Positions 1-8,557 of a DNA stretch of 34,449 bases are shown piece after piece. Position 1 is the stretch's first letter; every line of letters starts with the position of its first letter. The stretch is from contig DVJC01000022.1 in the NCBI GenBank assembly GCA_018710835.1, forward strand, positions 1 through 34,449, read 5' to 3'. This stretch comes from Candidatus Limadaptatus stercoravium (GTDB lineage: Bacteria > Bacillota > Clostridia > Christensenellales > CAG-917). The notes beneath the pieces are model-generated. The model did no database searches, had not been told where the DNA came from, and was given only the letters and a program-made list of their open reading frames with translations. The position numbers were made by a program, and so were the translations under genes.

Positions 1-32
1 AATTTTTGCCCGGGGACCCCGAAATGTACAAC

Positions 33-108
33 GGGGACCCCGTCGCAAAATCTTTGATTTTGTGATGGGGCTTCATTGGGGTCCCCGCCGAAAGTATTTT
101 CGGTGGGG
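33..108. repeat. Two adjacent GGGG-frame hairpins at the left window edge
   Basis: 38-70 CCCCGTCGCAAAATC-TTT-GATTTTGTGATGGGG (15-bp stem with G.T wobbles); 83-108 CCCCGCCGAAA-GTAT-TTTCGGTGGGG. Confidence 0.85.
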
Positions 109-326
109 TAAAAGGAGCAGCCGTGCGACAGATGAGCGGTGGCACTCTGCGCCTCCGCGTTAGGCAAGCACGCGCTGCGACGCAGTGGGGGAGGAAAGCC
201 CGAAGGGAAGGAGGGGGATTAATATTCCCAGCGGGACGTGAAGTTAATTCAGTATGAATTATACTTTTCTTAGGTAGCGAAAGAACGTCTAGCATTTTCG
301 CGACGCGCAAAGGAGCATCAAGGCAT

Positions 327-358
327 AAAAGCAACAGCCGCCGAAAATTCGGCGGCTG
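327..358 (-). terminator. Intrinsic terminator downstream of the ABC transporter
   Basis: CAGCCGCCGAAAATTCGGCGGCTG hairpin; on minus strand followed by TTGCTTTT. Confidence 0.65.
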
Positions 359-382
359 CGGGCATATTGCCTTGTTGCGACG

Positions 383-3300
383 CTATCCGCTCGCTCTCAG
401 CGCCTTCACAGGATCTTTCTTTGCCGCCGCTATTGCGGGAATGAGTCCGGAGAGCACGGTGAGGAAGATACTGAGCGCTACGAGGAGCAGCGCATGCAGA
501 GGATTGAGCACCGCAAAATCAGACGGCGCCTGTGTCGCAAGAGTGGAGATCCAGTAGTTGATGGGGAAGTCGAGTATCCATGCGATGAATACGCCGAGCA
601 CACCCGCGGTCGCGCCGATGATCGCCGTCTCGGCATTGAAGAGGTTGCTGATGTCGAGTTTGCGCGCGCCTATCGAGCGCAGCACGCCTATCTCCGTCGT
701 GCGTTCGAGCACGGAAACGTAGGTGATGATCGCTATCATGACGCTGGACACCACGAGGGAAATCGCGGCAAAAGCGATGAGGATGTAGGATACGATGTCC
801 ACCACCATCGAGAGCAGCGTGGAGATGGTGCCGGCGTAGTCGGTGTAGGTGACCGCGGCGGAGGGATTGGCATCGTTCCAGGAGTCGAGGAAGGCGCAGA
901 TCGTGTCCTTGGTGTCGAATGTGGTGGGGTATATGTAGATGCCCGTGGGCATGTGGAAGCCTTCGTCGTCCGCGCCGCCGAGCTCCTGCAAGGCGGTCTC
1001 GTAGCCGCTGTTGAGCAGCGTCATGATGGAGTCGGCGCTGAGAGAAGTGCCGAGCATGTCGTTCATCATGCCGACAAGGATCTCCAGCATGTATTCCACG
1101 ACGGCGAACTTGTCCAGCTCGTCCGGGCTTATATCGAAGTGGTTGGCTATCACCGTCTTGAGCATTCTTGCGCCGGTCGAGTCGGAGGTGAGGAGCCAGT
1201 CCGTGAGCACGTCGAACAGTTCGTTGACGGTCGCGCATTCGGAGAGCGCCGCCATAACGTCGTCGCCGAGAATAGCGGAGAAGTCGATGTCTACTCCGGG
1301 GATCTTTTCTTCACCCGTGAGATAGGGGAGGATCAGACCGAGCAAGGCGTTGTCGGAAACGCCGAGCGAGCTGGTCAGCGCGCTGAAATCGAGGTCGAAC
1401 GCTTCTCCCGTGAGGACGTCGATGCCGTTGTACTGTTTCTGCAGTTCCACCACGGCGGAAGTTTCCGCATTCTTGAGGCAGAGCCCGGTGAGCTCCTGCG
1501 TGTAGGCGACGCCGTTTTGCAGCAGGGGCGCGAGGATGTCGCTCTGCATGCGGAGCACGCCCACGATGTAGACTTTGACGTTGTCCCCGCTGTCGTAATA
1601 TGACGCGTAATCCGTATTGACGGTGACGGTCTGGAACTGGTCGTCCTCGTTCTTGACGCCGTCGCCGTTGGTGTCCGCGGTGTAGCCCGCATTTGCGGTA
1701 TTGTAGTAGTTGTCGTTGGAGGCGATGACGATCTCCCTGCCGATGATGTCGTCGAAATCGACGGGCAGATAGTCGCCGCTTTCGTCCCGTTCGAGCTGCA
1801 TGCCGAGGGTGGTGAGTATCTCGTAGTTGATGGTATTGTAGCTGCTGATGACGAGCACGGCCTGTCTTGCCTTGACCTCGTCGGCGGAGTAGGAGTCATA
1901 GGCGGCTCCCTCGTGCTCGGCAACGGTGGCGTTGGCGGTTGCGGTGCCGGGATATCCGCCTGCCAGCACGTCGAACTGGTCGAGCATGAACTCGTCCCAC
2001 AGCAGTTCCTGCCAGCCGAGAGGATTGCTCAGCAGCGTGGTGGTGACCTGCGACACCCTGCCGCTCGCGCTCTTGACGAGTATTGGCATGTTGTAAGAGT
2101 AGTCGTACCGTATCGCGTTGAAAAGGTCGGAATGCTCTTCGGCGTAATTGCTTATTGCCCGGATATATTCCTTGGTCAGCACGTTCGCGCCGAAAGTTAT
2201 GCCGCTGATGAGTCCGTCCGGCTCGTAAGGAGTGACGAAGTCGCTGTCGGGGAAGGGATCGCCGCTGCCGCCGGTCTGGATCTCCATGTTCATCAGCTCG
2301 TCCACGTCGATGTCGATCGCCATGCTGTTCACGGTGAGCGGCATGCTGGAAAGGATGCTGCCTTCGAGTTCGTTCATATAGAGGTCGAAACCGTTGGACA
2401 GACTCAGCACCAACGCGATGCCGATGATGCCTATACTTCCTGCGAATGCGGTGAGGAAAGTCCTGGTGCGCTTTGCGATGAGGTTGCGCGCCGAAAGCGA
2501 AAGCGCGGTGAAAAAGGACATGGAAGTGCGTTCCTTCTTCTCGCGCTTGGGTTTGCCGCTGTGCTTGCGCACCTTGACGGGTTTCTCCGGCGAAACGACC
2601 GCCACGAATTTCTCGTCGTAAGCGTCGCCGTTCTCCGTATGCGCGCCGTCCGCAGTCGTTTTCTCCGCGTCCTCCGTGGTCGCGGTGGCGTCCTCGACGC
2701 TTTCTGCGGAAGCGTTTTCGGCGGGCTCCGTCTCCGCCGGCGCGGAGCCGTCCGCGACTTCTCCGCCGCTTTTCGCGATGTATTCCTCAAGGGGAGTCAC
2801 GTCGTCGTCCGTCAGCGCGGAAACGGGAGAAAGCACGGTGGGCATGCCGTCGTAAGGATTGCTGTCGGCGATGACTTCGCCGTCGGTAAGTTCGATGATT
2901 CGGGTGGAGTAGCGCTGGGCAAGCTCCGGGTTGTGCGTGACCATGATGACGAGCCTGTCGTCCGCGATCTCCTGCAGGAGATCCATGACCTGCTCCGAAG
3001 TCTTGGTGTCAAGCGCGCCGGTAGGTTCGTCCGCGAGAATGATCTCCGGATTGTTGACGATGGCGCGCGCTATCGCCACGCGCTGCATCTGTCCGCCGGA
3101 CATCTGGTTGGGTTTCTTCCTGAGCTGACCGCCGAGCCCCACGCGTTCGAGCGCGTCGACGGCGAGCTTCCTCTTTTTCTTGCGCGATACGCCGGAGATG
3201 GTGAGGGCAAGTTCGACGTTTTGCAGCACGTTGAGGTGCGGGATGAGGTTGTAGGACTGAAAAATGAACCCTATCGAACGGTTGCGGTAGGCGTCCCAGT

Positions 3301-3526
3301 CACGCGATTTGAACTCTTTGGTGGATTTGTCGTTGATTATGAGGTCGCCGTCCGTGTACTGGTCAAGACCGCCGATGATGTTGAGCAGTGTGGTCTTGCC
3401 GCAGCCGGAGGGACCGAGAATTGAAACGAATTCGCTTTTGCGGAAATTCAGGCTGACGCCCTTGACCGCATGGACGACGGAATCCGCCATGCGGTAATCT
3501 TTGATAATGTTGACGAGTTTAAGCAT
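383..3526 (-). CDS. ABC transporter, N-terminal ATPase fused to FtsX/MacB-type permease with large extracytoplasmic domain
   Basis: 1047-aa ORF; Walker A GPSGCGKTT, signature MSGGQMQRVAIARA, Walker B ILADEPTGALD; C-terminal FtsX-like region (VLERTTEIGVLRSIGARKLDI ... AAAKKDPVKALRASG). Confidence 0.93.
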   Translation of the reverse strand: MLKLVNIIKDYRMADSVVHAVKGVSLNFRKSEFVSILGPSGCGKTTLLNIIGGLDQYTDGDLIINDKSTKEFKSRDWDAYRNRSIGFIFQSYNLIPHLNVLQNVELALTISGVSRKKKRKLAVDALERVGLGGQLRKKPNQMSGGQMQRVAIARAIVNNPEIILADEPTGALDTKTSEQVMDLLQEIADDRLVIMVTHNPELAQRYSTRIIELTDGEVIADSNPYDGMPTVLSPVSALTDDDVTPLEEYIAKSGGEVADGSAPAETEPAENASAESVEDATATTEDAEKTTADGAHTENGDAYDEKFVAVVSPEKPVKVRKHSGKPKREKKERTSMSFFTALSLSARNLIAKRTRTFLTAFAGSIGIIGIALVLSLSNGFDLYMNELEGSILSSMPLTVNSMAIDIDVDELMNMEIQTGGSGDPFPDSDFVTPYEPDGLISGITFGANVLTKEYIRAISNYAEEHSDLFNAIRYDYSYNMPILVKSASGRVSQVTTTLLSNPLGWQELLWDEFMLDQFDVLAGGYPGTATANATVAEHEGAAYDSYSADEVKARQAVLVISSYNTINYEILTTLGMQLERDESGDYLPVDFDDIIGREIVIASNDNYYNTANAGYTADTNGDGVKNEDDQFQTVTVNTDYASYYDSGDNVKVYIVGVLRMQSDILAPLLQNGVAYTQELTGLCLKNAETSAVVELQKQYNGIDVLTGEAFDLDFSALTSSLGVSDNALLGLILPYLTGEEKIPGVDIDFSAILGDDVMAALSECATVNELFDVLTDWLLTSDSTGARMLKTVIANHFDISPDELDKFAVVEYMLEILVGMMNDMLGTSLSADSIMTLLNSGYETALQELGGADDEGFHMPTGIYIYPTTFDTKDTICAFLDSWNDANPSAAVTYTDYAGTISTLLSMVVDIVSYILIAFAAISLVVSSVMIAIITYVSVLERTTEIGVLRSIGARKLDISNLFNAETAIIGATAGVLGVFIAWILDFPINYWISTLATQAPSDFAVLNPLHALLLVALSIFLTVLSGLIPAIAAAKKDPVKALRASG

Positions 3527-3593
3527 ACGACATCAAGTTGCGCCCTCTCCCGGACGTTCTGCCCCCACAGATGATTTCCGCGATACGATACGG

Positions 3594-3642
3594 TTGACAC
3601 AAAATACACAATCATTATACTGTGCGCCCGCCCGTATGTCAA
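3594..3642. promoter_or_regulatory. Overlapping divergent promoters sharing the -10 region
   Basis: Plus: TTGACA (3594-3599)-16 bp-TATACT (3616-3621). Minus: TTGACA (3642-3637)-17 bp-TATAAT (3619-3614). Confidence 0.85.
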
Positions 3643-3818
3643 CGTGCGCGCGTTATGCTTAAAGGACTTTTTTCGATCGGGACGGGCGGCAAAAAGCATC
3701 GTCGGGGACGCGCTCCACGGTTGAAAAAACGGAAGAAAAGTGGTAGAATTCCTAAAAACGCGCTTACGCCGTGCGGAACCGCGGAAGCGGACGGCGGCGG
3801 AGCGGAGGAGCATGGCAT

Positions 3819-4526
3819 TTGGACGATTTGAGAGAAGAGTTCCGTTCACGCACGGAAGCGCTCGTGGGCGCCGAAGGAATCGCCGCGCTAAAAGAAGCGG
3901 CTGTGCTCGTGTGCGGACTGGGCGGCGTGGGAGGATACGTCGTCGAGGCTCTGGCGCGCGCCGGAGTGGGGAGGATAGGACTGCTGGACGGGGACGTCGT
4001 TGCGCCGTCAAATCTCAACCGGCAGATCCTCGCGCTTACGGACACCGTGGGGATGAAAAAGACGGAAGCCGCGGCGCGGCGCATCGCTCTGATCAACCCT
4101 GACTGTCGTACGGACGTGTACGATATGTTCTACCTCCCGGACACCGCGGACAGCGTGCCGCTTGCGGAGTACGACTGGGTGGCGGACGCGGTGGACACCG
4201 TCGCCGCCAAGGCGGAACTCATCTGCCGCGCAAAGGCGGCAAATGTCGGAATCGTGAGTTCAATGGGCACAGGCAACAAGTTAAACACCTCTTTCGAGAT
4301 ATGCGACATGTCGGAGACGTCGGTATGTCCGCTTGCGCGCGCCGTCCGGAAACAGCTGCGCGACAGGGGGATAGAACGCGGAGTGGACGTGCTGTATTCG
4401 CGCGAAGAACCGTTGACGCACGGCAGCCGAGTCCCTGCCAGCATATCCTATGTGCCTGCGGCGGCGGGACTCATGATCGCGGGACACATCATAAAAAGCA
4501 TTATCGGCGGAGCGCGCAAGGTATGA
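3819..4526 (+). CDS. tcdA: tRNA threonylcarbamoyladenosine dehydratase, TcdA/ThiF/HesA family
   Basis: VLVCGLGGVGGYVVEALARAGVGRIGLLDGDVVAPSNLNRQ nucleotide-binding motif. Probable TTG start at 3819 with GGAGGAG 8 nt upstream; the listed ORF from 3771 is probably over-extended. Confidence 0.85.
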   Translation: MDDLREEFRSRTEALVGAEGIAALKEAAVLVCGLGGVGGYVVEALARAGVGRIGLLDGDVVAPSNLNRQILALTDTVGMKKTEAAARRIALINPDCRTDVYDMFYLPDTADSVPLAEYDWVADAVDTVAAKAELICRAKAANVGIVSSMGTGNKLNTSFEICDMSETSVCPLARAVRKQLRDRGIERGVDVLYSREEPLTHGSRVPASISYVPAAAGLMIAGHIIKSIIGGARKV

Positions 4527-5740
4527 GCATATTCGACGGCGGGATGAAGATCCGCGTGTCCGCGGCGAGCGGCGTCGAGGCGGTGCTGAAACGCGAACTT
4601 GCCGCGCTGGGGTATTCTCCCGGAGGTGCGGACAGGGGCAGGATAGATTTTGAGGGAACGATGCGCGACGTCGCGCGCGCAAACATTTTTCTGCGTACTG
4701 CCGGAAGGGTGCGCGTGGTGCTTGCGGAGTTTCCAGCCCGCACTTTCGACGAGCTGTACGACGGGGTGCGCGCCCTGCGCTGGAAAGAGATAATACCGCC
4801 GGACGGCGCGGTCGCGGTGAGCGCGAAAAGTTTCGCCAGCAGACTTTTTTCGCTCCGCGATATACAAAAGACCGTCAAGAAAGCCGTCGCGGACTCCTAT
4901 GCCGCGGAGCACGGAGGCGCGCGTATGCCGGAGAGCGGAGAAAGATACGACGTGGAAGCGTGCGTGTCTTCCGACGTCGTTTCGCTGACGCTGGATACGT
5001 CCGGCGCGGGACTGCACAAGCGCGGCTACCGCGTGAAACTCGGCGAAGCTCCCATACGCGAAACTCTTGCGGCGGCAATGCTGCAGCTTTCAGTATGGCG
5101 CGCGGACAGACCTTTTCTCGATCCGTTCTGCGGTTCGGGGACGATGGCGGTGGAGGCGGCGCTGATCGGCACGCGCACCGCGCCGGGACTCGGCAGGACG
5201 TTCGCGTTCGAGCGGTTCGCGCTCGCACCGCCCGTCGCGGACGGCGTGCGCGCGGAGGCGGAGGAACTCGTCGACCGTTCCGTCGTGCTGCGCATCAGGG
5301 GGAGCGACATCGATCCCGCGGCTGTGAGACTCGCGCGCGAACATGCCGAACGCGCAGGCATGGGCGCACACATACATTTCCAGGTGCAGGACGCCGCCGA
5401 CATCTCCTCGCGCTTCGCGCACGGCGTCATCGTCACCAATCCGCCTTACGGGGAAAGGCTCATGAAAGGCGCGGACCTCAGAGAAACTTACGCCGCGTTC
5501 GGACGCGCATTCTCGCGCCTGGACGAGTGGAGTGCGTACGTCATCACCTCCTGCCGCTCCTTCGAGAAGGATTTCGGCAGAAAAGCGGACAGAGTGCGTA
5601 CGCTGTACAATTCGGAACTCGAATGCAGGTTCTACCGGTTCCTCGGCGCGCCGCCGGCGGGACGGAGGACGGACTCGGCGAAGGCGCCGCGCGGCGGTGA
5701 GAACGGAGCGGCGGACAACAATACGGAGGACGGAGAATGA
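4523..5740 (+). CDS. THUMP-domain class I SAM-dependent RNA methyltransferase (RlmL/YpsC-like)
   Basis: DPFCGSGTMAVEAALIG and VIVTNPPYGERL motifs (N6-G/N6-A MTase type) with THUMP-like N-terminus; ATGA overlap with tcdA fixes start at 4523. Confidence 0.88.
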   Translation: MSIFDGGMKIRVSAASGVEAVLKRELAALGYSPGGADRGRIDFEGTMRDVARANIFLRTAGRVRVVLAEFPARTFDELYDGVRALRWKEIIPPDGAVAVSAKSFASRLFSLRDIQKTVKKAVADSYAAEHGGARMPESGERYDVEACVSSDVVSLTLDTSGAGLHKRGYRVKLGEAPIRETLAAAMLQLSVWRADRPFLDPFCGSGTMAVEAALIGTRTAPGLGRTFAFERFALAPPVADGVRAEAEELVDRSVVLRIRGSDIDPAAVRLAREHAERAGMGAHIHFQVQDAADISSRFAHGVIVTNPPYGERLMKGADLRETYAAFGRAFSRLDEWSAYVITSCRSFEKDFGRKADRVRTLYNSELECRFYRFLGAPPAGRRTDSAKAPRGGENGAADNNTEDGE

Positions 5741-6180
5741 GAGCTGTCATACAAAGGACGTTCAGGGCTTCGCTGTCGGTGGACGGCGAAACGAAAGGCG
5801 AGATAAAGTCGGGGCTGACGGTATTCCTCGCGGTGTGCCGCGGTGACACGGAAGAGCAGGCGGATTATTTCGCGCGCAAACTCGTGCGGCTGCGCGTGTT
5901 CCGCGACGGGGACGGCAAGATGAACCGCAGCATTCTGGACGCGGGCGGCGAGATACTGCTCGTTTCCCAGTTCTCGCTTGCCGGCAAACTCGGCAAAGGA
6001 CACGGCAACCGTCCCGATTTCGGGAATGCCGAGGAGCCGGAGCGCGCGAGGGAACTTTACGAACGCGTGGTCGGAAAGGTGCGCGAAGAGGGCGTGACCG
6101 TCGCAACCGGAGTGTTCGGGGCGCATATGTTCATCGAACAGGAGCAGGACGGACCGCTCACTTTCGTGTTCGAATGCTGA
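5737..6180 (+). CDS. dtd: D-aminoacyl-tRNA deacylase
   Basis: 147 aa; MRAVIQRTFRASLSVDGE, LLVSQFSLAG and GNRPDFGNA match the Dtd family; ATGA overlap with upstream gene. Confidence 0.93.
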   Translation: MRAVIQRTFRASLSVDGETKGEIKSGLTVFLAVCRGDTEEQADYFARKLVRLRVFRDGDGKMNRSILDAGGEILLVSQFSLAGKLGKGHGNRPDFGNAEEPERARELYERVVGKVREEGVTVATGVFGAHMFIEQEQDGPLTFVFEC

Positions 6181-6221
6181 GCGCCGCACGCTTGACGGCG
6201 CGGCGGTATTGACGGCAGGGA

Positions 6222-6250
6222 TTGACTTGCCGCCCGATGTAGGATAAAAT
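6222..6250 (+). promoter_or_regulatory. Candidate sigma-A promoter of the nitroreductase gene
   Basis: TTGACT (6222-6227), 17-bp spacer, TAAAAT (6245-6250). Confidence 0.5.
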
Positions 6251-6290
6251 AGCCGTAGTTTTCCCGCAGCAGCCGGGAACAGGGAGCAGT

Positions 6291-6833
6291 ATGGATTTTC
6301 TCGAACTTTGCAAAATAAGGCAGAGCTGCCGGAGTTTTACGGGGGAGCCCGTTGACGACGGCGCGCTCCGCGGGATAGTGGAAGCAGGACGGCTCGCGCC
6401 TTCCGCGTGTAATTCCCAGCCGTGGAAGTTCTACGTCGTAGAGAGCGGCGGCGCGCGCATGGAACAGATGCGCGAGGCGTGCCAGATCGCCGGCAACAAC
6501 AAGTTCGCGGCGAAAGCGTCCGCGTTCATCGTCGTTTTCCGCGAGAAGCCCAACTATTCCGAGAGGATAGGTCAGGTGCTGTTCGGCAGGGAGTTTTCCG
6601 CAATAGACATCGGGCTTGCGGTGGAGAACATGGTGCTCGCCGCCGCCGAAAAGGGGCTGGGCACCTGCATACTCGGCATGTTCACCGAAAGCGCGGTCAA
6701 GGAGTGCATAGGACTCGGCAGGCGCGACAGACGCAAGGTGGAGCTGGTCATCGCGGTAGGCGTGCCGGTATCCGCACAGCCGCGCCCCAAGAAGCGCAAG
6801 GCGGAAGAGGAAGTCGCGGTGTATCTCAAATGA
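6291..6833 (+). CDS. nitroreductase family protein
   Basis: IRQSCRSFTGEPVDDGALRGIVEAGRLAPSACNSQPWKFYVV; KGLGTCILGMF FMN-binding signatures. Confidence 0.9.
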   Translation: MDFLELCKIRQSCRSFTGEPVDDGALRGIVEAGRLAPSACNSQPWKFYVVESGGARMEQMREACQIAGNNKFAAKASAFIVVFREKPNYSERIGQVLFGREFSAIDIGLAVENMVLAAAEKGLGTCILGMFTESAVKECIGLGRRDRRKVELVIAVGVPVSAQPRPKKRKAEEEVAVYLK

Positions 6834-7330
6834 GCCCGCGGCGCAGCGCGCCTCCGCGCCGTATAATGTTCGTGTGTTTCGGCAACATATGCCGCTCGCC
6901 CTTGGCGGAGATGGTGTTCCGCCATCTCGCGGACGAGGCGGGCGCGGGGGAAGCGTTCGAAGTTTCGTCCGCGGCGACGGCGTGCGAAGAGGGCAGACCG
7001 GTGCATCCGGGGACGCTGGACGTACTGCGCCGCCACGGAGTGCCGGCATATACGCGCCGTTCGGTCCTGCTCCTTCCCGAGGACGCGGACAGATACGATC
7101 TTTTCGTGGGCATGGACGCCCGCAACGCAAGGGCAATGCGCCGCATACTCGGGGAAGGTGCGGCGGAAAAGATATGCCTGCTGCTCGATTTCACGGACGA
7201 GCCGCGCGACATCGCAGACCCGTGGTATACGGGGGATTTCGAGGCGGCGTACCGCGACGTGTCCGCAGGGGCGGCGGCGTTACTTCAAAGACTCATCGGG
7301 GAAGAGAACAATGAAGCAGAAGATCAATAA
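6830..7330 (+). CDS. low molecular weight protein-tyrosine-phosphatase
   Basis: IMFVCFGNICRSPLAEMVF (CX5R P-loop) and DPWYTGDFEAAY; ATGA overlap with nitroreductase. ORF listed from 6422 is over-extended. Confidence 0.9.
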   Translation: MSPRRSAPPRRIMFVCFGNICRSPLAEMVFRHLADEAGAGEAFEVSSAATACEEGRPVHPGTLDVLRRHGVPAYTRRSVLLLPEDADRYDLFVGMDARNARAMRRILGEGAAEKICLLLDFTDEPRDIADPWYTGDFEAAYRDVSAGAAALLQRLIGEENNEAEDQ

Positions 7331-7700
7331 GAAAAGCAACACTGTTATGGCGGTAGTCTGTCTGCTCATCGGGCTTGCGCTGCTTGCGACGGGCATATAT
7401 CTGCTCGTGACGGGCGGCGACAGGGTGACTGGCGGAGTCATCGTGGGACTCGGCGCACTCATAGTCGCGCTGTTCGGCTGCACTATGTATCTCATCTTCA
7501 ATTTCGAGAAACTGCAGCAGAAGGCGGAGGACAAGGCGGCGCTCGAAGCGGAGAGAAGGCGTGCGGAACGCCGCCGGGAAGCGGACCGCATGCGTGCGGA
7601 GCGGATCGCCGCGCCGTCCGCGGCGGTCGGAAAAGCGGAGTCGGCGCATGGCGCGGACAGCGGCAGCGACGGAGAGAGAGCCGGCGAAAACGCTGTTTGA
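7311..7700 (+). CDS. small membrane protein with two predicted TM helices and an Arg/Glu-rich charged tail
   Basis: MKQKINKKSNTVMAVVCLLIGLALLATGIYLLVTGG ... EAERRRAERRREADRMRAERI; overlaps the end of the LMW-PTP gene. Confidence 0.6.
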   Translation: MKQKINKKSNTVMAVVCLLIGLALLATGIYLLVTGGDRVTGGVIVGLGALIVALFGCTMYLIFNFEKLQQKAEDKAALEAERRRAERRREADRMRAERIAAPSAAVGKAESAHGADSGSDGERAGENAV

Positions 7701-7749
7701 ATATGCAAAAAAACACGTTTAACACCGTTTTTGTGTTTGAATAAGAGAT

Positions 7750-8442
7750 ATGAATGTTGCGGAAGAGCTTGAAAGACTTGCGGACGCGGGGTACCGTTCT
7801 TTTCATCTGAAGCTCGTGCCCGGCATAGACGCGGCAAGAGTGCTCGGCGTGCGTATTCCTTTGATACGCGCGTTGGCAAAGCGTATGGACGCGGCGGAGA
7901 AAGACGCGTTTCTGACCGTGCTTCCCCATTATTATTACGAAGAAAACGTCCTGCACGCCGTGATCGTGAGCGGGCTTAAAGACGCAGACAGAGCGGCGGC
8001 GGAAGTCGCACGTTTTCTGCCTTACGTCGACAACTGGGCGGTGTGCGACGCGATCTCGCCGAAGTGTTTCGGCAGGAAGGAGAATGCGGAGCGCGTGCGC
8101 GTTCTCGCATACGGGTGGTGCGACAGTCCGCACCTGTACACGGCGCGTTACGGCGTGAACTGCCTCAGAGATAATTTTCTGGACGGAAACTACGTCCCCG
8201 ACGTGCTGCGCAAAGTCGCCGGGACGGGCGGCGGCTACTATCTCGATATGGCGGCGGCGTGGTTTTTCTGCGACGCGCTGATAAAGAGGTGGGACGACGC
8301 GGTAGCGTATCTCGAAAAGGGAAATCTTTCTCCCGAAGTGCACCGCAAAGCCGTGCGCAAGGCGTGCGACAGCTTCCGCATCACCTCCGAGCGCAAAGCG
8401 TATCTGAAGTCGCTCCCCGTGCCGCCGGCGCGTGATTTTTAG
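7750..8442 (+). CDS. AlkD-like DNA alkylation repair (HEAT-like) protein
   Basis: 230 aa; GVRIPLIRALAKRM, YYEENVLHAVIVSGLKD, YVDNWAVCDAISPK resemble the AlkD family. Confidence 0.85.
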   Translation: MNVAEELERLADAGYRSFHLKLVPGIDAARVLGVRIPLIRALAKRMDAAEKDAFLTVLPHYYYEENVLHAVIVSGLKDADRAAAEVARFLPYVDNWAVCDAISPKCFGRKENAERVRVLAYGWCDSPHLYTARYGVNCLRDNFLDGNYVPDVLRKVAGTGGGYYLDMAAAWFFCDALIKRWDDAVAYLEKGNLSPEVHRKAVRKACDSFRITSERKAYLKSLPVPPARDF

Positions 8443-8493
8443 GCTTTTTGCCGCATATTACGGGGCTTTCGGCAGTGTGCTAAAAATTTAATG

Positions 8494-8522
8494 TTGAACT
8501 ATTTCCGTTTGTGGAGTATAAT
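8494..8522 (+). promoter_or_regulatory. Sigma-A-type promoter upstream of the epimerase gene
   Basis: TTGAAC (8494-8499), 17-bp spacer, TATAAT (8517-8522). Confidence 0.75.
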
Positions 8523-8557
8523 GTAGTCGGCGGCATCTCCGCCATGCGAGGAAAATT

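Noticed and set aside
494-3424. Long plus-strand ORFs (494-1603, 1913-3424) opposite the first ABC transporter
   Set aside because: Antisense shadow ORFs of a clear conserved CDS; translations are Arg/His/Val-rich without recognisable motifs, as expected in high-GC DNA.
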